DNA of 64,000 nt from Durusdinium trenchii (GCA_963970005.1 CAXAMN010023361.1:369704-433703), one strand, 5' to 3'. Shown: positions 22,627 through 34,185, counted from the stretch's first letter. The notes: generated from the sequence alone by a model not told the origin. Translations and numbers: made by a program.

Positions 22627-23221
22627 CCTTTGCAGTGTCGGCAATCTCCGAGAACCCGTCACCCAGAAACCCATTCGGAAGAGACTCACCGTGTGCACAA
22701 CATCCAAAGAACTTCATTGGAATTTACACCAGAGAACATGCAAAACTGATCACCAACATTTTCAAATAGCAGGGTCAACCAAACTCGAGGGGATTAGCAT
22801 GCCAGTCTCGCAGTACACAGAATTGTACCCCAAGAAGTTTGCCAGACAGATCATTCAATGCCTTCGGAAAGAAAAGACGGGACCATGGGGAATTTTGAGA
22901 GCCGAAGAGGAAAATCCTCATCCATCCAAGCGTCGCAGGTTAGATCAGAAAACGAGCATGTCCAAGGCTCTCTTGCTTGCTAACCCGACATGGGAAGAAG
23001 TCATGAAAGCCGCCGATGAGGACGCCCCTAGGGTAGGGTTGAAGATAGTAACTGAAGGAGCTCTCATAGAAGCCGTTCGATTGAAATGTCCCGACCAAAT
23101 TATCAACCACCTTGTTCTTTGCCGAGGCATGGATAGAATGGTAGGACCAAATGTCAGGATAGCAGAGGGAGTCGCCCCGATCCGAAGGTTCGCCTGCATC
23201 CGTAGAAGATTCGAAGAATGA
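22580..23221 (+). pseudogene. pol: Second half of the extra domain of the copia polyprotein
   Basis: From about 22600 the frame continues HEVQHTFDLCSVGNLREP, then LTVCTTSKELHWNL and YTELYPKKFARQIIQ. It ends in a basic and then mixed helical linker before a stop at 23219. Lying between protease and integrase, it is not part of the standard copia set. The order CSxxSxLT, DLST, SPTCGPW and a downstream V-T-T-S resembles a degenerate nucleotide- or SAM-binding fold, but no activity can be assigned. A related domain follows RNase H in the second element at 62.2 kb. Confidence 0.6.
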
Positions 23222-24694
23222 CCATACTTGCACGATCAAGACTGTCGGAAGACACAGGTTCAACGTCTCAAAAGAGAAGCAGTCTTAGAGAAGAAGCAAC
23301 ATACCCTAGGCCCAAGAAAGTGCTCAGAAGCTCTGAAGAAGAACCTGAAGTCTCCCAGACCGACCTGGAAAAGACAGGACCGCACAGTCTCCAACATGGT
23401 CCGTCACAGAGCCTTGAAAGCCGTCAAGAAAACGCACTTCCAGAAATATCCAAAGAAGTAGGTGCCGAACAAAGACAAATCATAGATTTGATAGCAGACA
23501 AACATGGTCCCAAAATATTGGCACTGCCTACGGAAGAAAGGGCTTGGTTGCTAAAGGTACATAAGAACATGGGACATCCAAATCCAAAGAAACTCAAAAC
23601 CTTTTGTCAGCAAATGGAACGCCGTCCTGAAATGATTGAAGCCATCGATGATCGACCTGAAGTGTTCGACATGCATAGAATCTCGCGGTCCCGAACTTGC
23701 CAAACCGAGCTCGATACACACTAATTTGGAATTTGGAGATGTAGTCAGCATGGACGGAGTGAAATGGACCAACCAAAAGGGTCAACAGTTCTTTTTCTAT
23801 CACTTTATAGACCAGGGAACCACATTCCATACGGCAACAACGTCCAAAAGCCATTCGACGTCAGATGCTATCAAAGCCCTGGTAAGTGGATGGATCAATT
23901 GGGGAGGGCCTCCAGGTTTGCTAGTGGTAGACTCAGGGACAGAATTTGGAACGGAACAGTTCCATAGTTTCTTGCAGGAACACGACATCAAACTCCGGAT
24001 GATAGCTCCAGAAGCTCACTGGCAGAATGCAAGAATCGAGCGTCATGGAGGCATTCTCCAGTCGATTCTAGACAAGATGGACAAAGAAAAGCCAATCGAA
24101 CCTGTGGAAGACCTTGATATTGCACTGTCGTTTGCTACACAAACTAAGAACAGATGGTCAAGGTATAAAGGATATCCACCAGAACTACTAGTGTTCGGTA
24201 AGCTCAGTAAAAGTCCAGGCTCAGTGACCAGCGAAGATTCACAGGCTTCTCAGGAACTGGCTCTTCAAGACTCATCCGAAGGTCAGCAGTTTCGAGAAAG
24301 GCTTGCCACACGGGAAAGAGCCCGTCGAGCATTTTGTGAATCTGACAAACTCCAAGCACTTCGCAGGGCTGTGCACCAGAAGACACGACCCCAAAGAACC
24401 GTCTATCATCCCGGGGACTGGATTATGGCGTGGCGCAAAGAAAATCATTGGTTCGGTCCGTTGAAAGTCATCCTTCAAGAAGATAAAAATGTCATCTGGG
24501 CAGTGTTAGGAAACAATCTCTTCAGAATAGCACCAGAGCATGCAAGACCATTGTCAGCAGTAGAAGAAGTCAAACTTACCAAAAGCATCGACGACATAGA
24601 CATTCAACAAGAGTTGACCAAACTCAGATCAGGAAATACTCGATTCGTCGACATCCCACAAGATCCGTTGATGCCCCTCCAAATCAAGGGGTGA
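23218..24694 (+). pseudogene. pol: Integrase of the copia element (frameshifted at ~23640)
   Basis: The zinc-binding HHCC module is split between two frames: His at 23560 and 23575 (VHKNMGHPNPKKL) in one, and the Cys pair CSTC at 23663-23674 in the next. The catalytic core is then open: Asp at 23753 (SMDGVKW), Asp at 23930 (VVDSGTEFG) and Glu at 24038 (ARIERHGG), a D,D35E triad with 35 residues between the last two. The C-terminal part contains VYHPGDWIMAWRKE and HWFGPLKVI, the usual DNA-binding region. The frame stops at about 24692 after a shift relative to the linker that follows. Confidence 0.9.
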
Positions 24695-25053
24695 CGAGTA
24701 GGGAAAACCAACAAACAGAAAGGTCTGAAGATAATCAACCCGATAATGAACCAGGAATATCTTTGGGCAGCTCAGAAAATCCCGCAAGTGGTACAGAGTA
24801 CACTCCCACAGAACCGCCAGAAATACAGGAAGAGGGACGATCCATGCCAGAAATGCCAGCGCCAGAAAACGTCCCAGTGCCAGTGGACGAAGATGATGAC
24901 CTCTTTTGCGAAGCCTGCACTTTGACCGAAGACCAAGTTTGGAGATTCGAAGTCAACTTGGACCTCAAAGATATTGACATGCTAAGAAACGACCCCTATC
25001 AGAACAAGCTGCTTTCATTGTATCAGCTTCAAAGAAACAGAAAACAGAAGTAA
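24660..25053 (+). pseudogene. pol: Acidic integrase-RT linker of the copia element
   Basis: A Glu/Pro/Asp-rich linker (PPEIQEEGRSMPEMPAPEN, VDEDDDLFCEACTLTEDQV) joins integrase to RT. It reads in a frame one position away from integrase and ends at TAA 25051-25053. The RT N-terminus resumes one frame over at 25056. Such low-complexity linkers separate integrase and RT in many copia elements. Confidence 0.7.
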
Positions 25054-25055
25054 AG

Positions 25056-26060
25056 ATGTCGACGTTAACGCAGGAAGAACGTAAGCAAAAGAGAAAGAAA
25101 TCCAAAGCTGGCTGGATACTAGAACAGTCTGTAAAATCCTCAGGAAGAATTCCAGAAAGCAGCATCCTACGATGCCGTTGGATTTTAACATGGAAGGATG
25201 CAGAGAACAACACTCACCTTGGAGTCGAAGGACGCCAGTCAACAAACAGAAAAGCTAAGGCTCGCTTAGTTAATCTTAGGATACCAAGATCCGGAGCTAA
25301 GCAATCTCGAGAGAGACAGTCCGACCCTTTCCAAGCTGTCCAGAAATTTGGTATTGCAGTTATGTGTGTCCAACAAATGGGAAATTGGAAGTTTTGACAT
25401 CAAAACCGCATTTTTGCGGGGACGTGCTGACTCCCGTATCCTTGGACTTGAACCACCACCAGAAATGAGAACAAAGCTAGGACTCCAACCACAAGAAGTG
25501 TGTCGACTCCTGAAGGGAGCATATGGCTTGGTCAATGCACCATTGTTGTGGTTTAAGGAGCTTACCAAGGCCGTAAATGACCTAGGACTCACAGCTGCAC
25601 CATTCGACCCATGTTGCTTCATCCTCTCCAACGAGCAAGGACAGGCCAGAGGTTTCATCGGCATACATGTTGATGATGGACTGTTCGCCGGTGACGAGTT
25701 CTTTCACAAACAGATTAGCAAACTCGAAAGCCAGTTTCCTTTTGGAAGCAGAAAGAAGAAAGATTTTGTGTTCACTGGTCTTCAAATCCACCAACAGGAA
25801 GATTTCTCCATCACAGTAGACCAGACACAATATGTGAAAGACATCAACCCGATTCATATTGACAAAGAAAGAAAGAACCATCCTGAAGAACCCATAGACG
25901 AAACCGAAAGACAAGCCTTTCGTGGTCTCATAGGAAGCCTTCAGTATGCATCAGTGAATACCAGACCTGACCTTGGAAGCCGACTAAGTCTCTTGCAGGG
26001 CCGAATCAACAATGGCCAAATTCAAGACCTCATAGAAGGGAACAGGTTGCTTCATGATGC
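25056..26060 (+). pseudogene. pol: Reverse transcriptase of the copia element (frameshifted at ~25278)
   Basis: The first part reads RCRWILTWKDAENN and KAKARLVNL up to about 25278. One extra base then moves the frame, and GYQDPELSNLERDSPTLSK continues in frame to the end of pol. Catalytic aspartates are at 25396 (SFDIKTAFLRG) and in the HVDD box at 25672 and 25675 (HVDDGLFAGD; the Tyr of YVDD is replaced by His). LLKGAYGLVNAPLLWF and QYASVNTRPDL are typical copia RT motifs. Once the single-base shift is allowed for, the domain looks otherwise intact. Confidence 0.92.
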
Positions 26061-26844
26061 TAAAGTGAACTCCAACGTAAAATGTCGGTATCAATATATC
26101 CCAAAAGAGGAAGTCAGACTAGTAGCCTTCTCAGACGCATCATTTGCTTCAGAAAAGAATCACTCATCTCATCAAGGGTTAATGATCCTCACCGCCCATA
26201 AGCGAATAGGAGAAAACAAGCAAAGTGTAGTGAATCCCATCATGTGGTCTTCAAAGAAAATCCAAAAGGTGGCAGTCAGCACCTTGTCCGCAGAAGCAAT
26301 GGCACTAGCAGGAGCGATGGACCTCCTCGCATGGTGCAGGTTGTACTGGAGTTGGCTCATGAACCAGAACTGCCAATGGAGACTAGGGGACAAAACACTA
26401 GCGAAGTTGCCTCCAGCATTTTCGGCCTTCAAAGACGAACCAGAACTCCTGGATCCAAATGAATCACTAAGTGAAAATTTGACAAGACTTCAGGAAATCG
26501 GAAAAGAAGATGCTATAGTCGCAACAGACTGTAAAAGTTTGTTTGATCTTGTCAGTAGAACTGCACCACCAGCATGTCAGGAATTCAGAACACTTCTCCG
26601 GGCCAAATTGATAAAAGAGCATATGGCAACAGGAGTACAAGCAAGGTGGGTTCCTTCCAGCGCACAAGTTGCAGATTGTCTTACCAAGGTGATGGACAAC
26701 TCGACCCTTCGAGAATTGATGTGTATAGGACGCTACCAGTTAAGTGATGAAAAGGAAATCCTGAAAAATCGTTCCGATAAGAAAGCTCGATTGCAATGGT
26801 TCAAAAGCCATCAAGGCCAACCTGAGGTGAACCACCAAGGATGA
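26061..26844 (+). pseudogene. pol: RNase H of the copia element
   Basis: Continuous with RT and open to the stop at 26842-26844. The four acidic catalytic positions are visible: Asp at 26134 (AFSDASFAS), Glu at 26293 (STLSAEAMALAG), Asp at 26527 (VATDCKSLFDL) and Asp at 26674 (AQVADCLTKVMD). This domain would remove the RNA strand after reverse transcription. It is the least damaged part of the element. The tail after the last Asp is short and basic. Confidence 0.9.
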
Positions 26845-27066
26845 GAGAAAAGCCAAGACGTCTCCATCCACAATGCCCAGTTCGCCATCCCAAGTGCCAA
26901 TTCGCAGCACCTGACGCCTCCAAACGAGGATTTGGAGTTCAGAGAATCTGGGAAAAGGGGAATCAATGATCATAATCATTGCAGCACCTTGATTCAAAAT
27001 TTTTTTGGGTACCTAGAATTAAGAAAGTCTAGTTGGGGTTTCAGCTCGAGGAACATGTTTGACAAA

Positions 27067-27082
27067 CAGAAAATACAGGGAA
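27067..27082 (+). promoter_or_regulatory. Polypurine tract
   Basis: CAGAAAATACAGGGAA abuts the 3' LTR and is purine-rich apart from one C and one TAC. It is the expected primer for plus-strand synthesis. Confidence 0.65.
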
Positions 27083-27400
27083 TGTCAATTCTGTCGGGGT
27101 GCATGTCACATGTTCACCCAAGTCAATGATCCGACTCTCGGCCCAAAGCATGGGAAGGGCGGGTGGTTCGTTGCTTGAGCCATTTGCACCAGGAGGTGCT
27201 TTCGTTGAGCGTGGGACGCTGGTGGAGAAAAGGCAGCTACGTGCAGGAAGAGTGCAGGGCACCAGGATATCCTTTTGTTGATTGGATTGGACAGGAATCC
27301 ATATACAATTTGGAATTGAGTTGTTTGCATTGCAGTTTTGTTTTGAGAGCCCTCAACCGGAAGACACCAATACCAGTTGCAAACCTTGGCGGTTTGTAAT
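27083..27400 (+). repeat. 3' LTR
   Basis: 318 bp, aligned base for base with the 5' LTR (four substitutions, no indels), followed by the CATAC target duplication at 27401-27405. Confidence 0.95.
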
Positions 27401-27679
27401 CATACATGTATATATATATAGACACCTAATTACTAATATATCTATATTCATCCTATTTCGTGGTACACGACCGGGGGTGGGACCCCTTCCCATAAGTCAA
27501 CCAAGCAAGGGTCAAAGGCCAACCTGGTGACCTGCCCTGAATGGATTGTTTGGCATGGTTTGACAAGCCTTGTTAAACTAACAAAATTAAAGCCAGAAAC
27601 ATGAACCACCTGGAATTGAATTCCACTGAGACACAAACCGATGGACTCTGTTCCACATGTGGAGTTCTTTGTTCTCCGT

Positions 27680-27769
27680 CCACTGAGCGCTCCCAACCAG
27701 GAAATCCAAGGCTTTGAGCCACTGCTGGCCCTTCTCACAGGCGCTGATGGCCGCACTGTACGCCACCAC
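27680..27769 (-). CDS. PPR-like exon candidate (VVAYSAAISACEKGQQW)
   Basis: The clearest PPR piece in the window. After CGCGCAG the minus strand reads VVAYSAAISACEKGQQW and then LKALDFL. This covers the end of one PPR unit and the start of the next with no interruption at the EK/GQQW junction, where other pieces are cut. The frame then continues some 20 codons without the motif. It lies just 280 bp right of the copia element. It may be part of a larger, intron-rich PPR gene or a relic. Confidence 0.55.
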
Positions 27770-28899
27770 CTGCGCGGGTACCAACCGGCTGCTGGACTTA
27801 GAGGATCTACAATTCTCACCAGTTTTGAGATGTTTTGACTGTTGACGTTCAATCTCACGGAAATAAAGCTTAGTTGTGATTTTGGAGGAGCAGGAGAAGC
27901 TCAAAACTACACCCGCAGACTGACATCAACAAGACATGAAGCCCATTATAGCCTATTATATAGGTTTAATATGGTTTGATCATAAACAAGACCAACTACA
28001 AGACCAACAACCCCCAACAGGTGTCACATGAGTTCAAACGTTGCATATTCAAGAAAGGAACAGAACATTTTCACGAGGTCCTTGGCGTGGTTTGTTGTGT
28101 CTGACTTGGTCCCCGCGCGTTGCCCCTCACCAGGCTCAGCTGCATCTCCTGGCGCGGAACCCACCATGCCGAATGCGGGATGCCAGATGCCTTTCTAGCC
28201 ATTTGTGGAATGTTGTTGCATGTCCCCTTTGCCGCGGTTTCTCAAGAAACATCAGAGAAAAGCCCTCGCTTGATCCAAATTGTTCTAGTAGACAGTGCCT
28301 TTGCAGTGTTCTATGTCAAGCGTGGATTTGGCACAGCTGCTGACGTTGGGTGGTTGAAGAGGGGGCTTACTGTAAGTATTGCACTGAGTTTCTAGGATTG
28401 GATAGGAGCTGCTCATACAAAAGACATCATCCAAATTTGATAGTTGGATGTCGTCTTATTGTTAGACATTGTCTGTATTCATACAAAGGACACATCCTTT
28501 GAGCTTGTTGGGTTCTGCGAAACTTGTCTTCACGGGAATGGATGACGTCTGGCATGATGGATTCTGAGGGCAAATAAATAGAAGGACCAGCTGACCAGCT
28601 TGATGAGTTCTGCAATCAACTAGCTAAAGCCAGTTGATCATAGAATCATAGAATGGGAACCAAGTATGGAACTATATAGATAGAACCAAATCGATACTGA
28701 AACTGATGGACAAAAAGACATATGAATTATCAAATGAATTATAACAACATGTTTCCATCAATGTTTGGTTTCCAGCTGGAAGACCTGATGATACCTGGGA
28801 GCTTTAGTATCACATGCCCGAACCAAGCTTTCAAACACTGCACGAACTTCAATGATTCTCAGGCAAAAGAATCCGTGCCGCGTCCGAAACGCTTGGACG
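27770..28899. other. Gene-less stretch
   Basis: No recognisable feature. A plus-strand frame at 28120-28395 is open for 91 codons with a mixed hydrophobic composition but no identifiable domain. Confidence 0.5.
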
Positions 28900-28942
28900 A
28901 AACGCTTGTGGACGCCTCAAAGACCTGTAAGGCCATCTGCCA
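28900..28942 (-). CDS. PPR-like exon candidate (WQMALQVFEAS)
   Basis: Minus-strand CGTCTCAG is followed directly by Trp-Gln-Met-Ala-Leu-Gln-Val-Phe-Glu-Ala-Ser. The exon starts exactly at the conserved Trp, as at 15779 and 35722. The donor is not clear. Confidence 0.4.
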
Positions 28943-30543
28943 CTGAGACGATGAAGAGCCTCAACTTGTATCCGTCAATCCCAGTGTATCGGTCAACATC
29001 TGAAGACTGGTCATCCCACACACCGTCTGAAGCGGCAAACACTGGTTGTTTGGACCGAAAACCCCTGGTGTGGACAAAGTCCATCCAAATCCATACTCAA
29101 TTGGATGGGGGTCCAGCATTCTCTCGTTTGGGGCCCAAATACCCCAAATCAGCTGCTTTGATCTATGCATACCTATACCAACAAGCTCTAACAGGTCTCC
29201 TCCAACAAAACAAAGAGGCCTCCAAACAGTTTGCTGCTATGGCTTTTCTCCCGAAAACCACTGGCACTTGGTCCCACTCGGGCTCAAGGCCACGAGGGTT
29301 GTCCCAAGGGAACCCGGGATCCAGAACGTGTTAGAACGATGCTGCCAATCTTGAGCTGACACTGTAATGTCAAGGTATCAATTCAACAACGAATGGATGA
29401 ATCATGATGATCATGAATCATGACTATGATATGGTGAACCCTCGTTTATATAATATTCAAAACGGCATCTTCTACTTAAAATATCTTGAAATTAACTCCA
29501 GAATAGCTTCTATCTTTGTGGTATTGACTATAATAATAAACCCCAAAAAGTACCTTTTTGGGGACCAGTATTGAAGATTGTGGGGGAACTTCCCCTTTGA
29601 AAGCCCTTCCTTCCCTCCAACCTATCCATCACGTGCAACCATGTGCAACGTGCATCGCATCATCCCAGGTGCAAACACTGCTCAACGCGGAGTAGACGAT
29701 GACATTCGTCACCACCTGCGAAGCAGCAAAAACAAGAGGAAACCAAGCAAACAGCTGGTGGGTCAAACCCAGTCGAAAATTTTGGGTGAGCACCATGTAG
29801 AAGCATCATTATTGTGGCGTGTAAATGGATGTTCCATGATCATCAATGTTCATCCTCCAAATTGGTTCAAGACACTCAGCAGCAAGTGCCAAAGGGACTC
29901 CTATAAAGATAGAACCCTCTTCGTCGGGAACGAAGCGGTCGGTGGTCTTGAGATGCGATGGTCGGTCCAGGATGGTCCAGGTCAATAAGCCCTGGCAGCA
30001 CGTGGCAGGCTGGGGATAGGAGCGAATCGCCCTGACTCGGCCACAGTACTGTCCGAGCCTGGACATAAAGGCTCCAGAATCTGGGGATCTCCAAAAAGAC
30101 CCAAAAACTGCTATGAGGCTCAAACAGACTTCAACGGTGGAGCCGACAAAAAGTGCTCAAACCCTACGTTCTTTAAGAAAAGAAGTCAAGAACTCTTCTT
30201 CAGTTCTCTGGCAGTCCTTTTTCATGCTTTTCGGGGTCGCTGACTGACTGGAAGCACCAAGTTCGTGCAGCCCCGGCGGGGCCGGGGCTATTTCTCCTGT
30301 TGAATGTGTTGGACATCTGTTCTTCCATGTCCGCACCAAATGCCTGCCATGCTTTGTCTGTGACGTGACCCCTTCGGTGTGGCCAATTGCTATTCCGCAT
30401 CAGTCACTTTCAAGAACTCAAAACAAGTCAGGTCCGGTCCAGTATGCACATATTCATATACTGTTGCGAATGTCACATGGGTCCCATTGGCAAAAGTAAT
30501 GTGAATACTGGACTGGACCGGACTCGTTGTGAGTTGGAGACCC
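28943..30543. other. Gene-less stretch
   Basis: No recognisable gene. A small palindrome-rich patch of ATCATGAT words lies near 29395-29425. Open frames on the plus strand near 29046-29354 and 29578-29988 show no known family. Confidence 0.5.
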
Positions 30544-30607
30544 CCTTGGCCGCCTTTGAGATGGACATTTGCTCGAGCAAGGCCAAGGCATGTGGCCAAT
30601 GGCCTTC
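30544..30607 (-). CDS. PPR-like exon candidate (EGHWPHALALLEQM)
   Basis: After GCTTCAG the minus strand reads Glu-Gly-His-Trp-Pro-His-Ala-Leu-Ala-Leu-Leu-Glu-Gln-Met, the first part of a PPR unit, then SISKAAKG up to a GTCTCC donor-like site. The phase-0 boundary four residues before the motif core matches the piece at 12521. Confidence 0.45.
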
Positions 30608-30854
30608 CTGAAGCGGCCACTGATCGCTCACGCGACAAGAAACATTGGAAAAGGCCGGCAAACCCTGCAAGAACGAGGGCAAGAGTTGATCCAAAAAGTG
30701 AAGGATGCACAAGTTACGCATTACCAAAATACAAACCAAAAGATCAAAACGATCCAAATGTGTAAGTCCCAACAAGCAAAAGTCATCGACGTTCCATGAA
30801 AATAAAGCTATCAAATGGCCCACCGGAATCCCTCTTGCTACCGGCAGCGGGGGT

Positions 30855-31800
30855 TGATCTACAGGATTTTACGTATTAAAATCCTACTGCCAAGGTGCCT
30901 GTCTAGTTTTTCATTGGGTACCAAGGGTTTTCCTGGAAGTGGTTTTTAGAAATATCCTGTGTCCAATGTCCACCAGAGGGAGTCAGAGTACAGAGTACAG
31001 GAAAAAAATAGACGGGGTGCCCAACCACAAGCTTTAAAAATCCTGTGTACCAACCCTGCAACCACTTGCCACAGGGGCGCAAAGACTTAGTAAATCCTAC
31101 GAGTACCGCAGAGCACGGATTTGCAAATTTAGCAGCAGCATTGGGCAATCTGCCATAGCATCCAGGAATCGTCTGGACAATCGGGGACATGGCCTGGTGG
31201 ACAAACAATTGAAGGAGGAGAGGACTGATTGAGAGGGGCTTGCAGCCACAGTTCAGTGGAGGCAAATAGTTTTGTAAAATCCTGTTGCTTTGATTCGTAG
31301 GAGCCTTGAGGGGTATCGACGACAGAGGAGGGATCTGCAAATTTCGAGCCATTTATATAGCAACGCCGTTTCGCAGCTTTTTTTGCAAACATATCATATA
31401 ACATTTGGACGCTTTTTGCTATGTTTCGGACTTTGCTTCGTGTTCCTCCAGGAACACCATTTCGAGTCTGAATTTGGCAGCAGGGGTAGTCTAGGGTAGT
31501 CTAGTAAAATCCTGCACAGCCAGGGGGATGGAGGTAGTTTAGTAAATTCCTGTTTCCTTCATGCCTTTCCAAGAGCCTAAACGCGGGATCTGCAAATGTC
31601 TACATTTCAAGCCATTTACGAATGCCTCGGCGCAGCGCTTCACACGCCAGCGCTGAAAGGATTGGGGCCTTGGTGGAATGGGGCATGTTGTAGAAAAGAC
31701 CTGCGAGCTTCATTCCAAGAGGTTGTTTTGAACTGTGTTTAATTCTGAAATGGTGGGCTCAACCTACAGGATTTCAGTAGGGCGCAAGCAACGGGGGATC
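30855..31800. repeat. Degenerate repeat region around TAGTAAAATCCTG
   Basis: Variants of TAGTAAAATCCTG occur near 30875, 31034, 31090, 31270, 31503 and 31543, with an inverted form near 30855 and 31771. GGATCTGCAAAT...GAGCCATTTA occurs near 31328 and 31586, and a weaker form near 31118. This looks like a decayed tandem array with a period of roughly 240-260 bp. No coding sequence is visible. Confidence 0.5.
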
Positions 31801-33945
31801 ACCGGACCTATACGTCTGCATCTATGAGAAGCAATGGAGCAACAGTGGAGGTTTAGGCAACAAGACCTGGCATGGCAACACGATGAACGACTCGGATTCA
31901 AAAGGCCAACGCGGGCACAATACATTAGCAGTGTGAGCAAATGCACATAAATGCACTCCACATGAAGATCAGGTCCACAGGCCACATGTCAAGAACTCTT
32001 CCATGCTTAAGCCAGCTACAAATCTTGTTTGGCCGACAATGGAAGAAGTATCCATAAGTACCGTTTTCTTCTGCACAATCATTCCCTTTTTTTAAGGACC
32101 TGCCCAGCCTCCACCTGTTTGCCCCACCTGGTTCACCTGATGTCACGTCCAGTCCCCGCCTGACCGGCAATCGCCCCACCAAAGGCAATGACACTGCGGC
32201 GTAAGCCACGGTCCTGGCTTGGCGAAGTGTCCTTTTCGCCCGGGTGGTGTCAGACCGCCAATCATTCATAGGGATATCAATGGCAAGTCCAAGGACATAC
32301 CTGTATAGATCCTTGCGAACGGTGAGGTTCTTACATGAAGAGATAGGGCAACCGACTCCAGGCATGTCCGGCCATGTCCCGCTCGGACCACGTGGCGGCG
32401 GTTTTGAGGGAACCGACTCCTGGAAGGTTCCACCCCCAAAGCAACGCAGAGTGCGAATTCCGAGCAAATACCATCATATACCTCCCTCCGTCTCCCTGGA
32501 ACACATCACACCCCCGCTGGCGCTGGGAGGAACAGTGAAAGGGACCCCCCAAAAACGCAAGCCACACCTCCATCTCCTCAAGCAAAGACAAGCAAGTCAT
32601 CCAAGCCTCATCAGGTGCAGGGCACATAGGGCGCGACTTGGGCCTGCCCCACGACACGAAGGGAGGTCCTTTTCGCCCTTTCAAAAGCGCGATCTTCCAA
32701 CGGAGGGCTGCCGGGTGGGAGATCATCTGCGGTCAAAACCATAGAGGGGGTTGGTTTTGGGCGGCCCGAGGGGCTCCTATAGGACCCTCTCATGTGAGTT
32801 GTTTTTTTTAATCTGGGCATGTCTGTGGCTGGCCACCCAGCTCAGCCTTTCACTCAACTACTCAACTTCTTCGTTCGTGAGAACCAGGAAATTCAAAAAC
32901 ATGGGGCAGAGTCTCTCTCTTCGAAGACACGCCCATGAAACAGGTACGCAGTTTGCAGGTACTTGTAATGTATATGTATCTCTTGCTTCGCACTGTTTCT
33001 GAGGTACCGAGCCTACGTGAGGAAAATAGATCAAGGCTCAACAGGATTGGGGGGGGCTCCCAAAGCAGGGTACCGGTGCACCATGGTACACCTCGTCTTG
33101 TCTTGTTTTGACCATTTGACCCCTCCATGCGTCAAATGGACGGTGACTCGGCCGTGAAGCGGTGCGGTTCGCTGACAGGGACCTGGCGATTCCTGGCTTC
33201 GTGAAGCAAAGCGAAGACCTGGCCCCAGGGCTTGGTGGTCTACGTCTTCCTGTCGCCCGCGGAAATCCGCGGGGTCCCCCTTCGTCGAATTTCTCACCGA
33301 GAACATGCCAGACGGCGGGATCGGAGAATCTGGTCGAACCGCTTTGCCTCGACGGCCGTACTTACTCTTTATAATAACATGGAAGTGGAGTGAAACAGCC
33401 CTGTTTGTAGAGGATTTCATGGTCTTCCAAGGAGCCATGCCGCAATTTCCATGTCAACCCCGGGAGTGTAACCCCTCGAAGCCCCAAAACCCGACGATCC
33501 TGCTGTCCACTGCAGATCGCTTTTCGGCTCGAAGAAATGATCTCTCCAAGAGACTTGATCTCTGCCGCATGCAGTGACTGCACTCTCGAAAGACCTCGGT
33601 GTAAGTGCCAAAAGGCCATGGCAGCCATGAAGAACCGTCATCCCAAGGACACATTCATACTTTGGATATCTGTTTGGAAATCTGTGGATTCAACTCAACC
33701 TGGATGGGTTTCTCGAACGTTTGACATTGCAACCAAGTTCTCTCATCATTTTGGATACAGTCGTAAGTCCGAGTCAGTCTCCAGGTCTCCAAAATGAGTC
33801 TGTGCGCAAACAAACACACATCTAAACGCACTGAATTACCTTATATAAAGTTTCTATGGGTGTCTACCTTCAAATCCATCTACCAACACCAGCAAAATGA
33901 TACATAACATTCTATAACTCCCTTCCCACCACCCATCAACACCCG
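31801..33945. other. Gene-poor stretch with GC-rich islands
   Basis: Besides the PPR piece at 32568-32606, a GC-rich island at 33140-33370 has two overlapping plus-strand frames that look protein-like (VVYVFLSPAEIRG and FVEFLTENMPDGGIGESG), related by a single frame change. They could be a broken exon but I cannot name a family. The phrase GTTTGTAGAGGATTTCATGG at 33409 recurs at 42256. Confidence 0.4.
32568..32606 (-). CDS. PPR-like exon candidate (AWMTCLSLLEEME)
   Basis: After GATGAG the minus strand reads Ala-Trp-Met-Thr-Cys-Leu-Ser-Leu-Leu-Glu-Glu-Met-Glu, followed by a GTGTGG donor-like site. W-x-x-x-L-x-L-L-E-E-M fits the PPR helix. It is very short, so support rests on the recurring boundary pattern. 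Confidence 0.35.
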
Positions 33946-34152
33946 TCAAATCCACCGCACTGCTTGTTTCAGGTTTTCATTGGGGTCCCCTGGCACCGCA
34001 TCAGCCCTTGGACCCAAAGCCCTCAGCAGCTCCAAGGCAAAAGGTGACGCAGGGCCACAGGCGGCAATCGCTGCATTGCCTCGGCGAACGCGAACTGAGC
34101 TGCCCGGGAATGGACGGACGTGACTAGGAAAAACGAAGAGCCAGCAGCCCAT
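33946..34152 (-). CDS. Short open frame with PPR- or ankyrin-like segment
   Basis: A 68-codon minus-strand frame starts with ATG at 34152 and ends at 33946. It includes RRGNAAIAACGPASPFALEL and LRALGPRADAVPGDPN. The A-A-I-A-A-C phrase resembles the end of a PPR unit; the spacing of small and Leu residues also suits an ankyrin repeat, so the family is open. The ATG lies 33 nt downstream of a spliced-leader-like sequence at 34186-34199, which suggests a retrocopied mRNA fragment. Confidence 0.4.
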   Translation of the reverse strand: MGCWLFVFPSHVRPFPGSSVRVRRGNAAIAACGPASPFALELLRALGPRADAVPGDPNENLKQAVRWI

Positions 34153-34185
34153 AAACCCCAGGTCACTCTTCAGCCAAGACTTATT

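Larger units (their letters stand above)
19183..27400 (+). mobile_element. Complete but frame-broken Ty1/copia LTR retrotransposon, 8218 bp
   Basis: The element has two 318-bp LTRs, CATAC duplications on both sides, a tRNA primer site at 19501, a polypurine tract before the 3' LTR, and coding order gag, protease, extra domain, integrase, RT, RNase H. Integrase before RT is the copia order. It sits on the plus strand, antisense to the PPR-like exons around it. LTR identity (4 differences in 318) indicates a recent insertion. The coding region nonetheless changes frame about nine times, so this copy cannot make a normal polyprotein. A young, defective copy could have been copied in trans by an intact relative, or some indels could be assembly errors. 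Confidence 0.95.
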
